A DNA stretch of 64,000 bases from Vibrio metoecus (GTDB lineage Bacteria; Pseudomonadota; Gammaproteobacteria; Enterobacterales; Vibrionaceae), in the NCBI RefSeq assembly GCF_000696385.1, contig NZ_JJMN01000045.1:62001-126000 (forward strand), given 5' to 3'. Shown here piece after piece: positions 48,800 to 59,745 of this stretch. The position numbers were made by a program, and so were the translations under genes. Each line of letters opens with the position of its first letter. Position 1 is the first letter of the stretch. The notes under the pieces were generated by a model. The model saw only the letters and a list, made by a program, of their open reading frames with translations, was not told where the DNA came from and searched no databases.

Positions 48800-49477
48800 T
48801 TAGCTCCGTGGTTTTAAATAGGCAAGAAAACGCTTTTCTGCCTGTTTAAAACACCAAAGAATGATAAATGTCAGCGACATATAAAACAGCCCTGCACTCA
48901 AAAAAGCCTCAAATGGCGCATAGTAGCGCGAGTTCACTAAACGTGCGGCTCCCGTTAAGTCCATAATGGTCACAATGCCAGCCACCGCACTCCCATGCAG
49001 CATAAAAATGACTTCATTACTGTATGCAGGTAATGCTCGCCGTAGTGCACTGGGTAAAATAATTCTCTTATAGGTCTGCCAACTGCTCATTCCATAAGCC
49101 TTTGCTGCTTCAACCTCGCCTTTAGGTAAGCCATTTATTGCGCCACGAACAATTTCTGCCGTATAGGCGGAAGTGTTTAGAATGAACGCCACCAAAGCAC
49201 AAAACCACGCATGCTCCCAAAGAGTTCCTTTCACTGGAAAAAACTGGTCCATACCATAATAGATGAGGTACAACTGAACCAACAGCGGTGTCCCACGCAG
49301 AAAGTAGATGTATCCCCATGCGGGATAGCTCAGCCACGACTGCTTGCTATTTCTCGCAATCGCCAACGGAATGGCCCACATCAAACCGATCACTAATGAG
49401 AGGCTAACCAGCCATACCGTAGTCCATAGGCCGCTTAAGTAAACGGGTAAACTTTCAATAATAAGAGAAAAGTCCAT
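48800..49477 (-). CDS. artM: Amino-acid ABC transporter permease (ArtM/HisM type)
   Basis: 225 residues, five membrane segments. HisM-class EAA loop GEVEAAKAYGMSSWQTYKRI followed by ILPSALRRALPAYSNEVIFM. YIYFLRGTPLLVQLYLIYYG is typical. Forms the channel with the upstream permease. Two bases separate the genes. ArtM versus HisM cannot be decided by eye; the operon order ATPase-binding protein-Q-M matches artPIQM. Confidence 0.85.
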   Translation of the reverse strand: MDFSLIIESLPVYLSGLWTTVWLVSLSLVIGLMWAIPLAIARNSKQSWLSYPAWGYIYFLRGTPLLVQLYLIYYGMDQFFPVKGTLWEHAWFCALVAFILNTSAYTAEIVRGAINGLPKGEVEAAKAYGMSSWQTYKRIILPSALRRALPAYSNEVIFMLHGSAVAGIVTIMDLTGAARLVNSRYYAPFEAFLSAGLFYMSLTFIILWCFKQAEKRFLAYLKPRS

Positions 49478-49479
49478 GT

Positions 49480-50220
49480 CTACCTCGTATGAATACTGAA
49501 CTTACGTTCTACCAATTTGAGTAAGCCCGTGGATACACTGGTAAAAAACAAAAAGATAACCGCAACAGCCATATAAAAAGTAAACGGCATTTTGGTTGAG
49601 CCAGCCGCCAGTGAACTGATACGTACCATATCTTCCAAACCGATAATCGAGACCAAAGCCGTGGTTTTGAGTAACACCAACCAATTGTTGCCAAACCCGG
49701 GGATCGCGTGACGAATCATTTGCGGTAATAAAATGCGCCGAAAACTCATCGCAGAACTCATTCCGTAAGCTTTCGCAGCCTCTAACTCACCCTTATCCAC
49801 TGCGAGAATCGCACCACGAAATGTTTCCGCCATATACGCACCAAAAATAAAACCTATGGTCAATACACCCGCAACAAATGGGCTAACATCAATATAATCA
49901 GGTAGGTACGATACCCATTCGTGATTAGGATCACTCTGTGTGAACCATTGATTAAGGAACTCGTTAATACTACTGAGCCCATTATTCAGGAAGATCTGTC
50001 CGCCGAAGAAAATCAGCATCATCAAAACTAAATCAGGGATACCACGAATAATGGTGGTGTAGAGTGTGGCGATCCAGCGAGCCCAACGATAAGGCGCCAT
50101 TTTCGCTAAGGCACCGAGCATTCCCAAAATGACCGCGAGCAATAGTGAGAGCAGTGCAACTTCAATTGTGACCAAAGCCCCTTTGGCAATCGAAGCTTCA
50201 TAACCTTGTAAATTCAGCAT
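49480..50220 (-). CDS. artQ: Amino-acid ABC transporter permease (ArtQ/HisQ type)
   Basis: 246 residues. N-terminal KGALVTIEVALLSLLLAVIL, TTIIRGIPDLVLMMLIFFGG and EAA loop GELEAAKAYGMSSAMSFRRI. Partner of the neighbouring permease; the EAA loops are near-identical, so both dock to the same ATPase. Confidence 0.85.
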   Translation of the reverse strand: MLNLQGYEASIAKGALVTIEVALLSLLLAVILGMLGALAKMAPYRWARWIATLYTTIIRGIPDLVLMMLIFFGGQIFLNNGLSSINEFLNQWFTQSDPNHEWVSYLPDYIDVSPFVAGVLTIGFIFGAYMAETFRGAILAVDKGELEAAKAYGMSSAMSFRRILLPQMIRHAIPGFGNNWLVLLKTTALVSIIGLEDMVRISSLAAGSTKMPFTFYMAVAVIFLFFTSVSTGLLKLVERKFSIHTR

Positions 50221-50332
50221 ACTCGTTCCCTATGGGTAAAGATCGGGCTATTGGTGACATCAGGAACGAGTGGCCAACAGCCCGGATACAGGAAGTTAAT
50301 AGCTATCCCATAGATTGGGATTAAATCGCGAA

Positions 50333-51109
50333 TTAATCACCGTAAACATCATATTTGAAGTACTTCGCTTCAATTTGCTGATAAATCCCCTTTTCACGCA
50401 GCGCTGTAATGGCGGCATTCAGCTTTTCCGTCAAGTCTTTATCTTGCTTACGCACTGCGATCCCCATCCCCTCGCCAAACCACTTAGGATCTGTCAATGA
50501 TGGACCAACAAACTCATAGGCATCGCCACCCGCTTTGTTCAACACCCCTTCTTCCAGTGCTGATGCATCACCCAATACTGCCGCAATTCGACCGTTTGCG
50601 AGATCGAGATAGGCTTCATCGAATGAGCCATAACGCACGATATCGACAGAATCACCATAGTTATCGGAGATGTATTTATCGTGAGTGGTCGCTCGTTGCA
50701 CACCAATCTTCACTCCCTTCAAACCTTCTTTGGTAAAGGCCAAGTTGGCACCTTTTTTGGCAATGAATTTATTGGGGATCAACGCATATTTACCAGTAAA
50801 GTCCACTTTCTTTTTGCGTTCTTCAGTAATTGACATGGCCGCGATGATCGCATCGTATTTACGTGCCAGCAGTGATGGAATAATACCATCCCAGTCTTGT
50901 GGCACGATCTTACACTCGACATTCATCTCTGTGCACAACGCGTTGGCCATATCGACATCAAACCCTTTCAGTGAACCATCGGATTCCGTCCAACTAAAAG
51001 GAGGGTATGCCCCCTCGATACCAAAACGCACCGTCTTCCATTCTTTAGCTTGCGTGACACCACTGATTGTTGTGGCGATTAATGCCGTCGCAACTAACCA
51101 CTTTTTCAT
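50333..51109 (-). CDS. Periplasmic amino-acid-binding protein (ArtI/HisJ family)
   Basis: Signal peptide MKKWLVATALIATTISGVTQ, mature FGIEGAYPPFSWTESDGSLK, GFDVDMANALCTEMNVECKI (conserved disulfide Cys pair), AAMSITEERKKKVDFTGKY and IGVQRATTHDKYI. The acidic and aromatic pocket pattern fits basic amino acids (Arg, Lys, His), but the exact ligand is not deducible. Lies between the ATPase and permease genes. Confidence 0.88.
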   Translation of the reverse strand: MKKWLVATALIATTISGVTQAKEWKTVRFGIEGAYPPFSWTESDGSLKGFDVDMANALCTEMNVECKIVPQDWDGIIPSLLARKYDAIIAAMSITEERKKKVDFTGKYALIPNKFIAKKGANLAFTKEGLKGVKIGVQRATTHDKYISDNYGDSVDIVRYGSFDEAYLDLANGRIAAVLGDASALEEGVLNKAGGDAYEFVGPSLTDPKWFGEGMGIAVRKQDKDLTEKLNAAITALREKGIYQQIEAKYFKYDVYGD

Positions 51110-51232
51110 ATCCATACTCCTGTGATTGTTTGTCTTTATGTTGTGTTTAGTAATAATTAAAAAGAATGTTTATCCGAGAGTGACGAGCAACACGTGTCGT
51201 TAACTCTTTGCATCAAGCTGCTTTCACCTACG

Positions 51233-52005
51233 TTAATAAATAGATGAAATAAACTGCTTTAATCGCTCTGAATCGGGATTTTTAAACAGTTTTTCTGGGT
51301 TACCTTGCTCTTCGACTTTGCCTTGATGTAAGAACATCACATGATTTGAGACATCACGAGCAAAAGCCATCTCATGGGTTACCACCAGCATAGTGCGCCC
51401 TTCTTCTGCTAGGTCACGCATTACCCCTAGCACTTCACCCACTAATTCGGGGTCTAGCGCCGAGGTGGGTTCATCAAACAACATCACTTCAGGCTCAACG
51501 GCAAGAGCCCGGGCAATAGCAGCACGCTGTTGCTGACCACCAGAAAGGTGTCCAGGGTAGTAATCTTTACGCTCGTAAAGCCCAACTTTTATGTAATAAA
51601 CGCTCAGCAAGTTCGATTTGCTTGAGCTTTTGGCACCCCCAAAACATGTACGGGAGCCTCTATTACATTTTCCAACACAGTCATGTGTGACCATAAATTG
51701 AAACTTTGAAACACCATCGCTAAGCGTGAACGAATACGCTGCACTTGTTTCTCTTTGGCGGGTTGAACGATGCCTTGGCGTGAGGTTTTCATTTGGATCA
51801 ACTCACCTTTAACCCAAATCTCACCGGACGTAGGGGTCTCTAGCAAGTTAATACAACGTAGAAAGGTACTTTTTCCAGAGCCAGACGAGCCGATGATAGA
51901 GATCACGTCGCCTTTGTGTGCCTGAAGGGAGATCCCTTTCAGCACTTCATTCTGTCCAAAAGTTTTGTGTAGGTTTTTTATCTCAAGCGCGGGTACATCC
52001 GTCAT
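51233..52005 (-). CDS. artP: Amino-acid ABC transporter ATPase (ArtP/HisP type), frameshifted
   Basis: Walker A ISIIGSSGSGKSTFLRCINL, Q-loop VFQSFNLWSHMTV, signature LSGGQQQRAAIARAL, Walker B EVMLFDEPTSALDPEL and H-loop VVTHEMAFARDV. The frame breaks between VPKAQA and GLYERKDYYPGHLSG: removing one A in GCAAATCG and one A in CATAAAAGTT restores QAIELAERLLHKVGLYER. Repaired length 256 residues. Head of the operon; its promoter lies in 52006-52300. Confidence 0.92.
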
Positions 52006-52595
52006 GCGCTAACGCTCCCTGTTTTATCGATGAACTTCACTGTTCATTTTTGAAACAAGCTAACACTCAACCAAGGCAAGCGCAACAAATTATTAACCCG
52101 AAAAATATGACTGAAAAGTTATTTAATTTGCAGGTTAATGCACTAATGAGTGAATAAATCTTGAAAAGGCCGATAAATAATCATTTCACCAGAAAATATT
52201 TATTAATATTTTTTTAACATCATCACACACTGAATAGACTTGGGTTGATGAGACCCATCATTCCCTCAGTTTTTTTAAGCCATTTTTATCCGATTAAAGT
52301 GTAATAAAACACGCAAGATGAAAAAATATTTCAAAGCAAAAATCACCTATGTGCCTGATATCTCTAGGCATGTGTAGTTTTATTTCATATTTATTCGTAA
52401 AGTGATCAAGATCAATCGACATTATTGATAAGCACGTTAAACTCGCCGCAAATATAAGGTCATTATAATGATCAGTATTTGTGTTAGAGATGATTTATTT
52501 GACTGATCTCAGAAACGCTTTAACACCTTATTCATTCATGCAATGAAACAGTATTCACAACTGAATTACTTACTTTTACAAATATGAGGAATCAT
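52006..52595. promoter_or_regulatory. Divergent control region, artP / DUF3360 gene
   Basis: 590 bp without a supported gene, AT-rich. Contains the FNR-like box at 52402-52415. The ribosome site GAGGA (about 52586-52590) precedes the DUF3360 start. An anaerobic promoter for the permease gene is likely downstream of the FNR-like box. Confidence 0.55.
52402..52415. promoter_or_regulatory. FNR-like box upstream of the DUF3360 gene
   Basis: GTGATCAAGATCAA matches TTGATnnnnATCAA except at the first base. It is 181 bases before the permease start and the same locus continues into pflB, so it may control both. Confidence 0.55.
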
Positions 52596-54142
52596 ATGTC
52601 AGACGTTATGAACAAAGAGCGCTCAGACATTGAGACGAAAAGCTACCGGGAGCTTCATCGTCCAGCGTCTGAGTTTGCGACTCGCTCAGAATATCTGGAT
52701 CATGAACTACAAATCATGAAGCCACGCCGTTTTGGTCTCAACTTACCTGGGCGAGATTTTCGCTTTGAGTTAGAAGATTTAGTTCCTGCTCTTGCGGGTA
52801 CCATCGGCATTATCTCAATGTATTCCGCAGTAATGATGTCTTGGGCTGATGGCCTGACTCAAGCTTGGGATCACATTACACTGGGTAAAGAGTTTGCGAT
52901 TGAAGTCGCTCGTGTAGAAATGCTCTTCCCTGCCCTGTTTTTCTGTGTTTATTGCGTTCTGGTTTCTTAAACCCACGTGCAAACCTAGCAGGCAACCACG
53001 GACCAATGATCCCTCTGATTGGTTCTATCGCTCTCGCCGGTGCTCACCCTCTCGCTCTTGCAATTCTTCTTGGGGTATTCGGCCTGCTACTCAGTTACTT
53101 CAAAGGCGGATCCAAGCTGGTGAACCTCACCTCTGAGGGCACCGCAGGTGGTTTGCTCATCTTCCTCGGTTTCACCGGCACTATGAGCCAAATCACGTCG
53201 ATACAGGAGTGGGCCGTCGGCTTACAATCTGCTGATATCGCCGCGGGCAGTAGTGGGGTACATTAGGTTTAGTTGTACGTGGGTGTAAACATTGTGATTT
53301 ATGCTCTGCTCGCTAAGTTTAACCTACGCTGGTTAGCTATTCCGGTGTGTGCCTTTACGGGGTTAATTATTGCGCTGGCTTTAGGCGCAGGCTTCGATCT
53401 GAAGTTTGAGACCCAAATGGGCTTGCCAAATCTGAACCCTGTTTACTGGTGGGGTAGCACTGAGCAAGGTTGGATGTTGGGTATGCCAACATTGCAACAC
53501 TTCATTGCATCACTGCCATTCGCCATTCTGGCGGTTGCCATGTGGTCACCAGACTTCCTTGGCCACCGAATCTTCCAAGAGCTGAACTATCCAAGACGTA
53601 CTGAAAAAGTGCTGATGGATGTGGATGACACCATGACCATGTGTTCTATCCGCCAAATGGTGGGTACCGCATTGGGTGGTGGTAACATCACATCATCTTG
53701 GGGTACATACATGATCCCAGCGGCGATTGCCAAACGCCCAATTCCAGGCGGTGCGATCATCCTCGGCTGTCTCGTGATGACGATCGCTATCCTTGGCTTC
53801 CCGATGGATGCTGCGGTATGGCCACCTGTTATGCGTTGTGCTCTGTTAGTGGGTGTATTCCTACCACTGCTTGAAGCTGGCATGCAAATGATCAAAAACA
53901 CCAAAGATTCACAAGCAGCAGGTATCTGTATCTTTGGTTCAGCAGTCGTGAACCCTGTACTGGCATGGGCTCTAACTATGCTTCTGGATAACAACGGTCT
54001 TATCGGAGACAAAGAGCGCGCAGCAAAATTGTCATTCGTAGATAAAGTTGTGATCCCGGGCGGCGTGCTTATCATCTGTTTGATTGCTATGCTTGCTGTG
54101 GGCATGTTGGAAAGCCAATATGGTCTACAAGCTTGGTTGTAA
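52596..54142 (+). CDS. DUF3360 membrane protein (permease-like), frameshifted
   Basis: About 515 residues when repaired. An N-terminal hydrophilic segment (ETKSYRELHRPASEFATRSE, KPRRFGLNLPGRDFRFE) precedes about 12 membrane segments resembling SulP/NCS2 permeases (LVPALAGTIGIISMYSAVMM, NPRANLAGNHGPMIPLIGSI, VLMDVDDTMTMCSIRQMVGT). I recognise it as the DUF3360 family; it is not a FocA formate channel. Breaks: a likely missing T near 52950 (VLLRSGFLNPRANL expected), and three extra bases at 53257-53280 (G in GGGG, A in ATTAGG, G in ACGTGG) that scramble the segment around AGSSG. Position directly before pflB suggests transport linked to fermentation; substrate unknown. Confidence 0.82.
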
Positions 54143-54155
54143 TCACCATTCTTGA

Positions 54156-54190
54156 TTGGGTAGCGCAACTGCGCTACCCAAACTTTATTT
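54156..54190 (+). terminator. Strong terminator between DUF3360 gene and pflB
   Basis: Perfect 12-bp inverted repeat TTGGGTAGCGCA / TGCGCTACCCAA (54156-54167 and 54170-54181), then ACTTTATTTT. pflB therefore has its own promoter in 54190-54320. Confidence 0.88.
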
Positions 54191-54272
54191 TAAATTTTTA
54201 ACTTTTATTGATTTAGTTTAAGGTTTACGAAATTTTTTTAGCGTAGAGTGACTACATTAAAGGAACTAATAG

Positions 54273-54315
54273 CGATATTCATATTCAAACAGTATCTGAT
54301 TGCATTTGAATATCG
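54273..54315. repeat. Inverted repeat in the pflB promoter region
   Basis: CGATATTCA (54273-54281) and TGAATATCG (54307-54315), with an extra inner ATTCAAA / TTTGAAT pairing. It could be a regulator operator or part of the leader RNA. No known consensus matched by eye. Confidence 0.45.
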
Positions 54316-54327
54316 TTATTGAAGAGT

Positions 54328-54381
54328 GTACTGCTCCCCTCGGGGATAGCTGGCTCAACGGCGAAGACAGTACGTGTTTTT
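54328..54381 (+). promoter_or_regulatory. Structured pflB leader resembling an attenuator
   Basis: GTACTG (54328-54333) pairs with CAGTAC (54368-54373), enclosing a CCCC-TC-GGGG hairpin (54336-54345). CAGTACGTG is followed at once by six T. This is terminator-like geometry about 25 bases ahead of the pflB ATG. The consensus of the ZTP (pfl-motif) riboswitch is not present. The function is unproven. Confidence 0.4.
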
Positions 54382-54405
54382 TCTACTCATAAAGGTAGGT
54401 ATGTC

Positions 54406-56682
54406 ATGGCAGAGCAATTTGCTAAAGCTTGGGAAGGTTTTGCGGCAGGTGACTGGCAAAACGAAGTTAACGTTCGTGATTTTATTCAAAAGAACTACAC
54501 ACCGTACGAAGGCGACGAATCTTTCCTAGTTTCTGAAGGTACTGAAGCAACTAACAAGCTTTGGGACAAAGTAATGGAAGGTATCAGACAGGAAAACTCA
54601 ACTCACGCTCCTGTTGATTTCGACACTTCTCTTATCTCTACCATCACAGCTCACGATGCTGGCTACATCAACAAAGACCTAGAAAAAATCGTTGGTCTAC
54701 AAACTGATGCTCCTCTGAAACGTGCAATCATCCCTAACGGTGGTATCCGTATGGTGGAAGGTTCATGCAAAGCCTACGGCCGTGAACTGGATCCTCAAGT
54801 TTCAAAAATCTACTCTGAATACCGCAAAACACACAACGCTGGCGTATTCGACATTTACACTCCAGAAATTCTGGCTTGTCGTAAATCAGGCGTTCTGACT
54901 GGTCTTCCAGATGCTTACGGCCGTGGTCGTATCATCGGTGACTACCGTCGTGTGGCACTGTACGGTATCGACTTCCTAATGAAAGACAAACTGGCTCAGT
55001 TCAAGTCTCTACAGGAAAGATTCGAAAACGGCGAAGATCTGCAAATGACCATGCAACTGCGTGAAGAAATTGCAGAGCAACACCGTGCACTAGGCCAAAT
55101 GAAAGTGATGGCTGCGAAATACGGTTACGATATTTCTCGCCCAGCAGAAACCGCACAAGAAGCAATCCAATGGACTTACTTCGGCTACCTAGCGGCAGTT
55201 AAGTCTCAAAACGGTGCTGCAATGTCTCTTGGTCGTACTTCTACTTTCCTAGACGTGTACATTGACCGCGACATGAAAGCTGGCAAGATCACTGAAGTAG
55301 AAGCTCAGGAAATGATCGACCACTTCGTAATGAAGCTGCGTATGGTTCGCTTCCTACGTACTCCTGAATACGATGAGCTGTTCTCTGGCGACCCAATTTG
55401 GGCAACTGAATCTATGGGTGGTATGGGTCTGGACGGTCGTACGCTGGTAACGCGTACTAACTTCCGCTTCCTGAACTCACTGTACACCATGGGTCCATCT
55501 CCAGAGCCAAACATCACTGTTCTGTGGTCTGAGCAACTGCCAGAAGGCTTCAAGAAGTTCTGTGCGAAAGTATCTATCGATACTTCTTCTATCCAGTACG
55601 AAAACGATGACCTGATGCGTCCAGACTTCGAGTCTGATGACTACGCTATCGCATGTTGTGTATCACCAATGGTGATCGGTAAACACATGCAGTTCTTTGG
55701 TGCTCGTGCAAACCTTGCAAAAACTCTGCTGTACGTAATCAACGGCGGTGTGGATGAGAAACTGAAAATCCAAGTGGGTCCAAAAATGCCTAAGATCATG
55801 GACGAAGTTCTGGACTTCGACGATGTATGGGGCAAGCTGGATCACTTCATGGGTTGGTTGGCGACTCAATACGTCACTGCACTGAACAGCATCCACTTCA
55901 TGCATGACAAGTACAGCTACGAAGCTGCTCTGATGGCTCTGCATGACCGTGATGTACGTCGTACTATGGCGTGTGGTATCGCAGGTCTGTCTGTTGCCGC
56001 TGACTCTCTGTCTGCAATCAAGTACGCGAAAGTAAAACCTGTTCGTGACGAAGACGGTGTAGCAGTCGATTTCACTATCGAAGGCGACTACCCTAAATTC
56101 GGTAACAACGATGCACGTGTTGACGACATCGCTTGTGAACTGGTTGAGCGTTTCATGAACAAGATCCGTTCACTGAAAACTTACCGTGATGCAGTGCCAA
56201 CTCAGTCTATCCTGACTATCACTTCAAACGTGGTATACGGTAAGAAGACAGGTAACACACCAGACGGTCGTCGTGCAGGTGCTCCATTCGCACCAGGTGC
56301 AAACCCAATGCACGGTCGTGACGAGAAAGGTGCGGTAGCTTCTCTGACTTCAGTAGGCAAACTGCCATTTGCTCACGCGAAAGACGGTATCTCTTATACC
56401 TTCTCTATCGTGCCAAATGCACTGGGTAAAGATGAAGGTTCACAACGCGCTAACCTGGCAGGTCTGATGGATGGTTACTTCCACCACGAAGCTGGCATTG
56501 AGGGTGGTCAACACCTGAACGTTAACGTTCTGAACCGTGACACTCTGCTAGATGCAGTTAAGCACCCAGAGAAGTACCCACAACTGACTATCCGTGTATC
56601 TGGATACGCAGTACGCTTTAACTCTCTGACTGCTGAACAGCAACAAGACGTTATCGCTCGTACTTTCACTGAATCTCTATAA
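54406..56682 (+). CDS. pflB: Formate C-acetyltransferase (pyruvate formate-lyase)
   Basis: Oxygen-sensitive glycyl-radical enzyme converting pyruvate and CoA to acetyl-CoA and formate. 758 residues from [20 protein letters not shown]. Adjacent active-site Cys pair in [13 protein letters not shown] and the radical Gly loop [13 protein letters not shown] near the C-terminus. [17 protein letters not shown] and [20 protein letters not shown] are family blocks. Codon use is that of a highly expressed gene. An in-frame upstream start at 54319 would run through the leader and is rejected. Activated by PflA, encoded 3.4 kb downstream. Confidence 0.97.
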   Translation: MAEQFAKAWEGFAAGDWQNEVNVRDFIQKNYTPYEGDESFLVSEGTEATNKLWDKVMEGIRQENSTHAPVDFDTSLISTITAHDAGYINKDLEKIVGLQTDAPLKRAIIPNGGIRMVEGSCKAYGRELDPQVSKIYSEYRKTHNAGVFDIYTPEILACRKSGVLTGLPDAYGRGRIIGDYRRVALYGIDFLMKDKLAQFKSLQERFENGEDLQMTMQLREEIAEQHRALGQMKVMAAKYGYDISRPAETAQEAIQWTYFGYLAAVKSQNGAAMSLGRTSTFLDVYIDRDMKAGKITEVEAQEMIDHFVMKLRMVRFLRTPEYDELFSGDPIWATESMGGMGLDGRTLVTRTNFRFLNSLYTMGPSPEPNITVLWSEQLPEGFKKFCAKVSIDTSSIQYENDDLMRPDFESDDYAIACCVSPMVIGKHMQFFGARANLAKTLLYVINGGVDEKLKIQVGPKMPKIMDEVLDFDDVWGKLDHFMGWLATQYVTALNSIHFMHDKYSYEAALMALHDRDVRRTMACGIAGLSVAADSLSAIKYAKVKPVRDEDGVAVDFTIEGDYPKFGNNDARVDDIACELVERFMNKIRSLKTYRDAVPTQSILTITSNVVYGKKTGNTPDGRRAGAPFAPGANPMHGRDEKGAVASLTSVGKLPFAHAKDGISYTFSIVPNALGKDEGSQRANLAGLMDGYFHHEAGIEGGQHLNVNVLNRDTLLDAVKHPEKYPQLTIRVSGYAVRFNSLTAEQQQDVIARTFTESL

Positions 56683-56701
56683 GATTTAGCGAGTCTCTTC
56701 A

Positions 56702-56730
56702 AAGCCCCGTTTCGACGGGGCTTTTTTGTT
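56702..56730 (+). terminator. Terminator of pflB
   Basis: GCCCCGT-TTCG-ACGGGGC (56704-56710 and 56715-56721) with UUCG tetraloop, then TTTTTTGTTTTT. Confidence 0.95.
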
Positions 56731-56860
56731 TTTCACACTCAGCTACACTTTTTTCTGTATATCACAGCACATTTGTGCTTTTCTCTACTAGGTTTATTCT
56801 CAGCAATGGCGCATGATCCATTGGCTTTTCTTTATATCTCCGAGACATAGTTCACTAACC

Positions 56861-57847
56861 ATGAAATCGATTCGCTATTTGCCTTTGCTGTTCATCAGCA
56901 CTTACGTCGCCGCAGCACAAACACCGACTTTTACCCTAAGCATCGATAATGACGGTGTATTCGGGGTGGATCAAAACTACACCAATGGCCTTTTCCTTAG
57001 TTATACCTCAGGAGCCATTACGCCTTATTGGCTTGCAAAACCGCTGAGTTTATCTGTATGGGGAGCGCCCAGTTTGGATAAATGGGAATTCACCCTCGGC
57101 CATAAAATGTGGACGCCTTCAGATATTGAATTGACCAAACCACAGCCGAATGAACGCCCTTATGCTGGTTATTTACACACTGAATTCAATTACCTGAGTC
57201 TACATCCACAGCAAGCACAGCGTTTCAATCTGACCTTAGGGATGACGGGCGAAAGCGCCTTATCTGAGGATGCGCAAAAAATTGTGCACAATATTACAAA
57301 ATCGGATAAACCGAACGGTTGGGCATACCAAGTCGACGATAAATTTGTTGGCAGCCTAGGTTACCGCTCGCATTTCAACTGGGGCCGCTATCAAGCCATC
57401 GGTGGCACTGCGTTAGAACTAGCGAACATCACCGAAGTCAACGCTGGGAATTTTCGCAGCGATCTCTCTTCTGGGTTGATGCTACGGTGGGGAACCGATT
57501 TAGAGAACAACTTTGGCGCAGCACAAATCTCGGTTGAAAACCCGTTCACACCGGGCATGATCGGGGCCTCGGATCAAGGCTGGTTTGTGTTCACTGGCAT
57601 TGAAGGTCGTTACCGGTTTAACGATATTACTATCGAAGGTGACCGCCCATTAGACGGGTTAGATCACCCTGCTGAGTATTACCAAGTGCATGTTGAACCA
57701 TGGCAAGCGACCGCAGTGGTTGGGTTTGCTATGTATGCACGCAGCTTTGGTGCCAGCTTAACCTTTACCGCTAACAGCTCCGAATTCAAAGAAGATAAGG
57801 AAACCATCAGCGGTACAGGTAACGTTGCTCTCTATGCTTTCTTCTAA
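56861..57847 (+). CDS. LpxR-family outer-membrane protein (lipid A deacylase-like, DUF2219)
   Basis: 328 residues from MKSIRYLPLLFISTYVAAAQ (signal peptide). Mature start FTLSIDNDGVFGVDQNYTNG contains the Asn/Asp-rich block that carries active-site residues in LpxR. PNERPYAGYLHTEFNYLSL, YQVDDKFVGSLGYRSHFNW and a C-terminal aromatic residue (NVALYAFF) fit a 12-strand beta-barrel. LpxR removes the 3'-acyloxyacyl chain of lipid A; activity here is inferred from family only. An upstream in-frame ATG (56813) is not preferred. Confidence 0.82.
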   Translation: MKSIRYLPLLFISTYVAAAQTPTFTLSIDNDGVFGVDQNYTNGLFLSYTSGAITPYWLAKPLSLSVWGAPSLDKWEFTLGHKMWTPSDIELTKPQPNERPYAGYLHTEFNYLSLHPQQAQRFNLTLGMTGESALSEDAQKIVHNITKSDKPNGWAYQVDDKFVGSLGYRSHFNWGRYQAIGGTALELANITEVNAGNFRSDLSSGLMLRWGTDLENNFGAAQISVENPFTPGMIGASDQGWFVFTGIEGRYRFNDITIEGDRPLDGLDHPAEYYQVHVEPWQATAVVGFAMYARSFGASLTFTANSSEFKEDKETISGTGNVALYAFF

Positions 57848-57862
57848 GTTCAACGCACGTGG

Positions 57863-59745
57863 CTACAGCGTGAAACGTTGACAATCGTTTTCTAAACTCT
57901 CAGCGCGCATTTCCACTTCTCCACTGGTCATGCGCAGCTGATTGTTATATGACTCCAACGCCCGCATGGCACTCAAAATCTGAGTCATATTCTTCGCCAT
58001 AGCATGGCTTGTTTCTGAGAGCTCTTTAATCGAAGAGAAAATCATCTCGGTTTGTGATGCAGCCTCGTTGGTTCCTTGCGTAATCCTTGCTAGCGCCTGC
58101 ATCGCTTCATTCCCTTTGCTTTGCCCCTCTTCCATGGTCTGCTCTGATTGATTCATGAACAAGATCACTTCCGCACTCTCTTTTTTCATGGTTTCGATGG
58201 TGCCAGAAATTTCGCTCACCGCATTCACCGTTCTGACGGCCAAACTACGAACTTCATCAGCAACAACCGCGAACCCTCGTCCCTGTTCTCCCGCGCGTGC
58301 CGCCTCAATCGCCGCATTTAAGGCCAATAAGTTAGTTTGTTCAGCAATACCATTAATAATGTCCATGACCGAGTCGACTTTGGCAGAGGCTTGCTCCAAT
58401 TGTTGAATATGCCCAGCTGCCGATTGCAAAATATTTCCGACTTCACGTAGCGAAGCCAATTGCCACACCAATAACTTTTGCTTCCCTCTTCAGCCGCCAA
58501 CGTCGAAGCTTTGCTGACATTGGCAACCACTTCGAGCGAGTGTGACACTTGCTGAGTCGTCAAGCTAACCTCTTCGGTGGCTGACGCAAGGCGATGTGTT
58601 TGATCCATAACTTCAGACTGACTACTGACTAGATTATCGATCGCTTGATTTAAAGCGATCGCATCACCGGATAACGCAATACTGCGGTCTTGCACTACGT
58701 GCACCAATCCGCCGAGGTTTTCACAGCTTTTATTGACGGCAAAACCCAACTGATTGAATTCATCATTCTTATTGGCCGAAAGAGTGAGCCGCTGTGATAA
58801 ATCTCCCGATGATAATTTTTCCAGTACCCGTTTAATCTGGCTGAGCGCTTTAGTTAAAGACATGCTAACCATCATAAATAGCAATATCGTTAATACCGCC
58901 AGAATCACACAAGCTACCAGAATGGAGAGTAAAGTGTGCTCACCCGCTTGCTCTGCTAAGGTTTGATAACTTTCACTGACACTTTCAAGACGATGCGCCG
59001 TGGATTCAATCACATCCTGTGCTTTCGCTTCGCTACTTAACAGCTTTTCCTCAATCTCTTTGACCTGCTGAGAAAGTTCACTAACACGTAAAAATGTGGC
59101 TTTGAACTGTTCAATTTCCACTTTGTAAAGATCCAGCATCGCGTAAGACTGTGATGTGCTGATAAAGCCCGCTAGCGCTCGATTAAACAACTTCAAATTT
59201 TGCTCATTCGGTTGCAGTAAGTAATTTTGCTGCGTCTTAACCATGGCTTGGAAATCAGAATTGATGGTCACCATCCCTGTTTCATCAATTTTCTTTTCGA
59301 TGGTGACGGCTAAACTTTTCAATAGGGCTAACTTGCCATCATCAACATTAAAGCCCAGTTCGCCTTTTATCTGCAGCCAAGGTTGCATATCGCTGATAAA
59401 GGCTTGTACCGCTTGCTGTAATGCTTCTCCCTCGTTGGCAAAATCATTGTTGATTAAGAAATTTTTATCGCGCTCAACTTTTTGGGTGAGCTCATTTAAT
59501 CGTGTTTTTATATCTGCAACTTTACTCGAATCGAGATGTTCACGTTCAGAGGCCAATTCAAACAGCTGCGCTTGGGTAGCGAATAAAGCCGCAGAGCCTG
59601 TCGTCACGCCCCCACTTTGTTGGTACTGCAAATTCATTTTGGATAAGCTTCGCGCGGTAAATAGGGACAACCCAATAAAACCTAAACAAAGAACAACAAT
59701 AAATAAGGTGATCTTTTGTTTTTGTGAAAGTTGTATTACATCCAT
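57863..59745 (-). CDS. Methyl-accepting chemotaxis protein, frameshifted
   Basis: About 626 residues when repaired, from [21 protein letters not shown] mostly helical periplasmic domain (about 35-290) lies between two membrane segments ([20 protein letters not shown] and [20 protein letters not shown]); then HAMP and a signalling domain with [20 protein letters not shown] and [15 protein letters not shown]. The break is at 58455-58480: removing one A of AGCAAAAGTT and one G of ATTGGCTTC gives [20 protein letters not shown]. The ligand is unknown. Convergent with the LpxR-like gene. Confidence 0.92.

Noticed and set aside
54328..54381. ZTP (pfl-motif) riboswitch upstream of pflB
   Set aside because: The conserved CCGCCUGGGCA core and its pseudoknot partner are absent; only a generic hairpin with T-run is seen.
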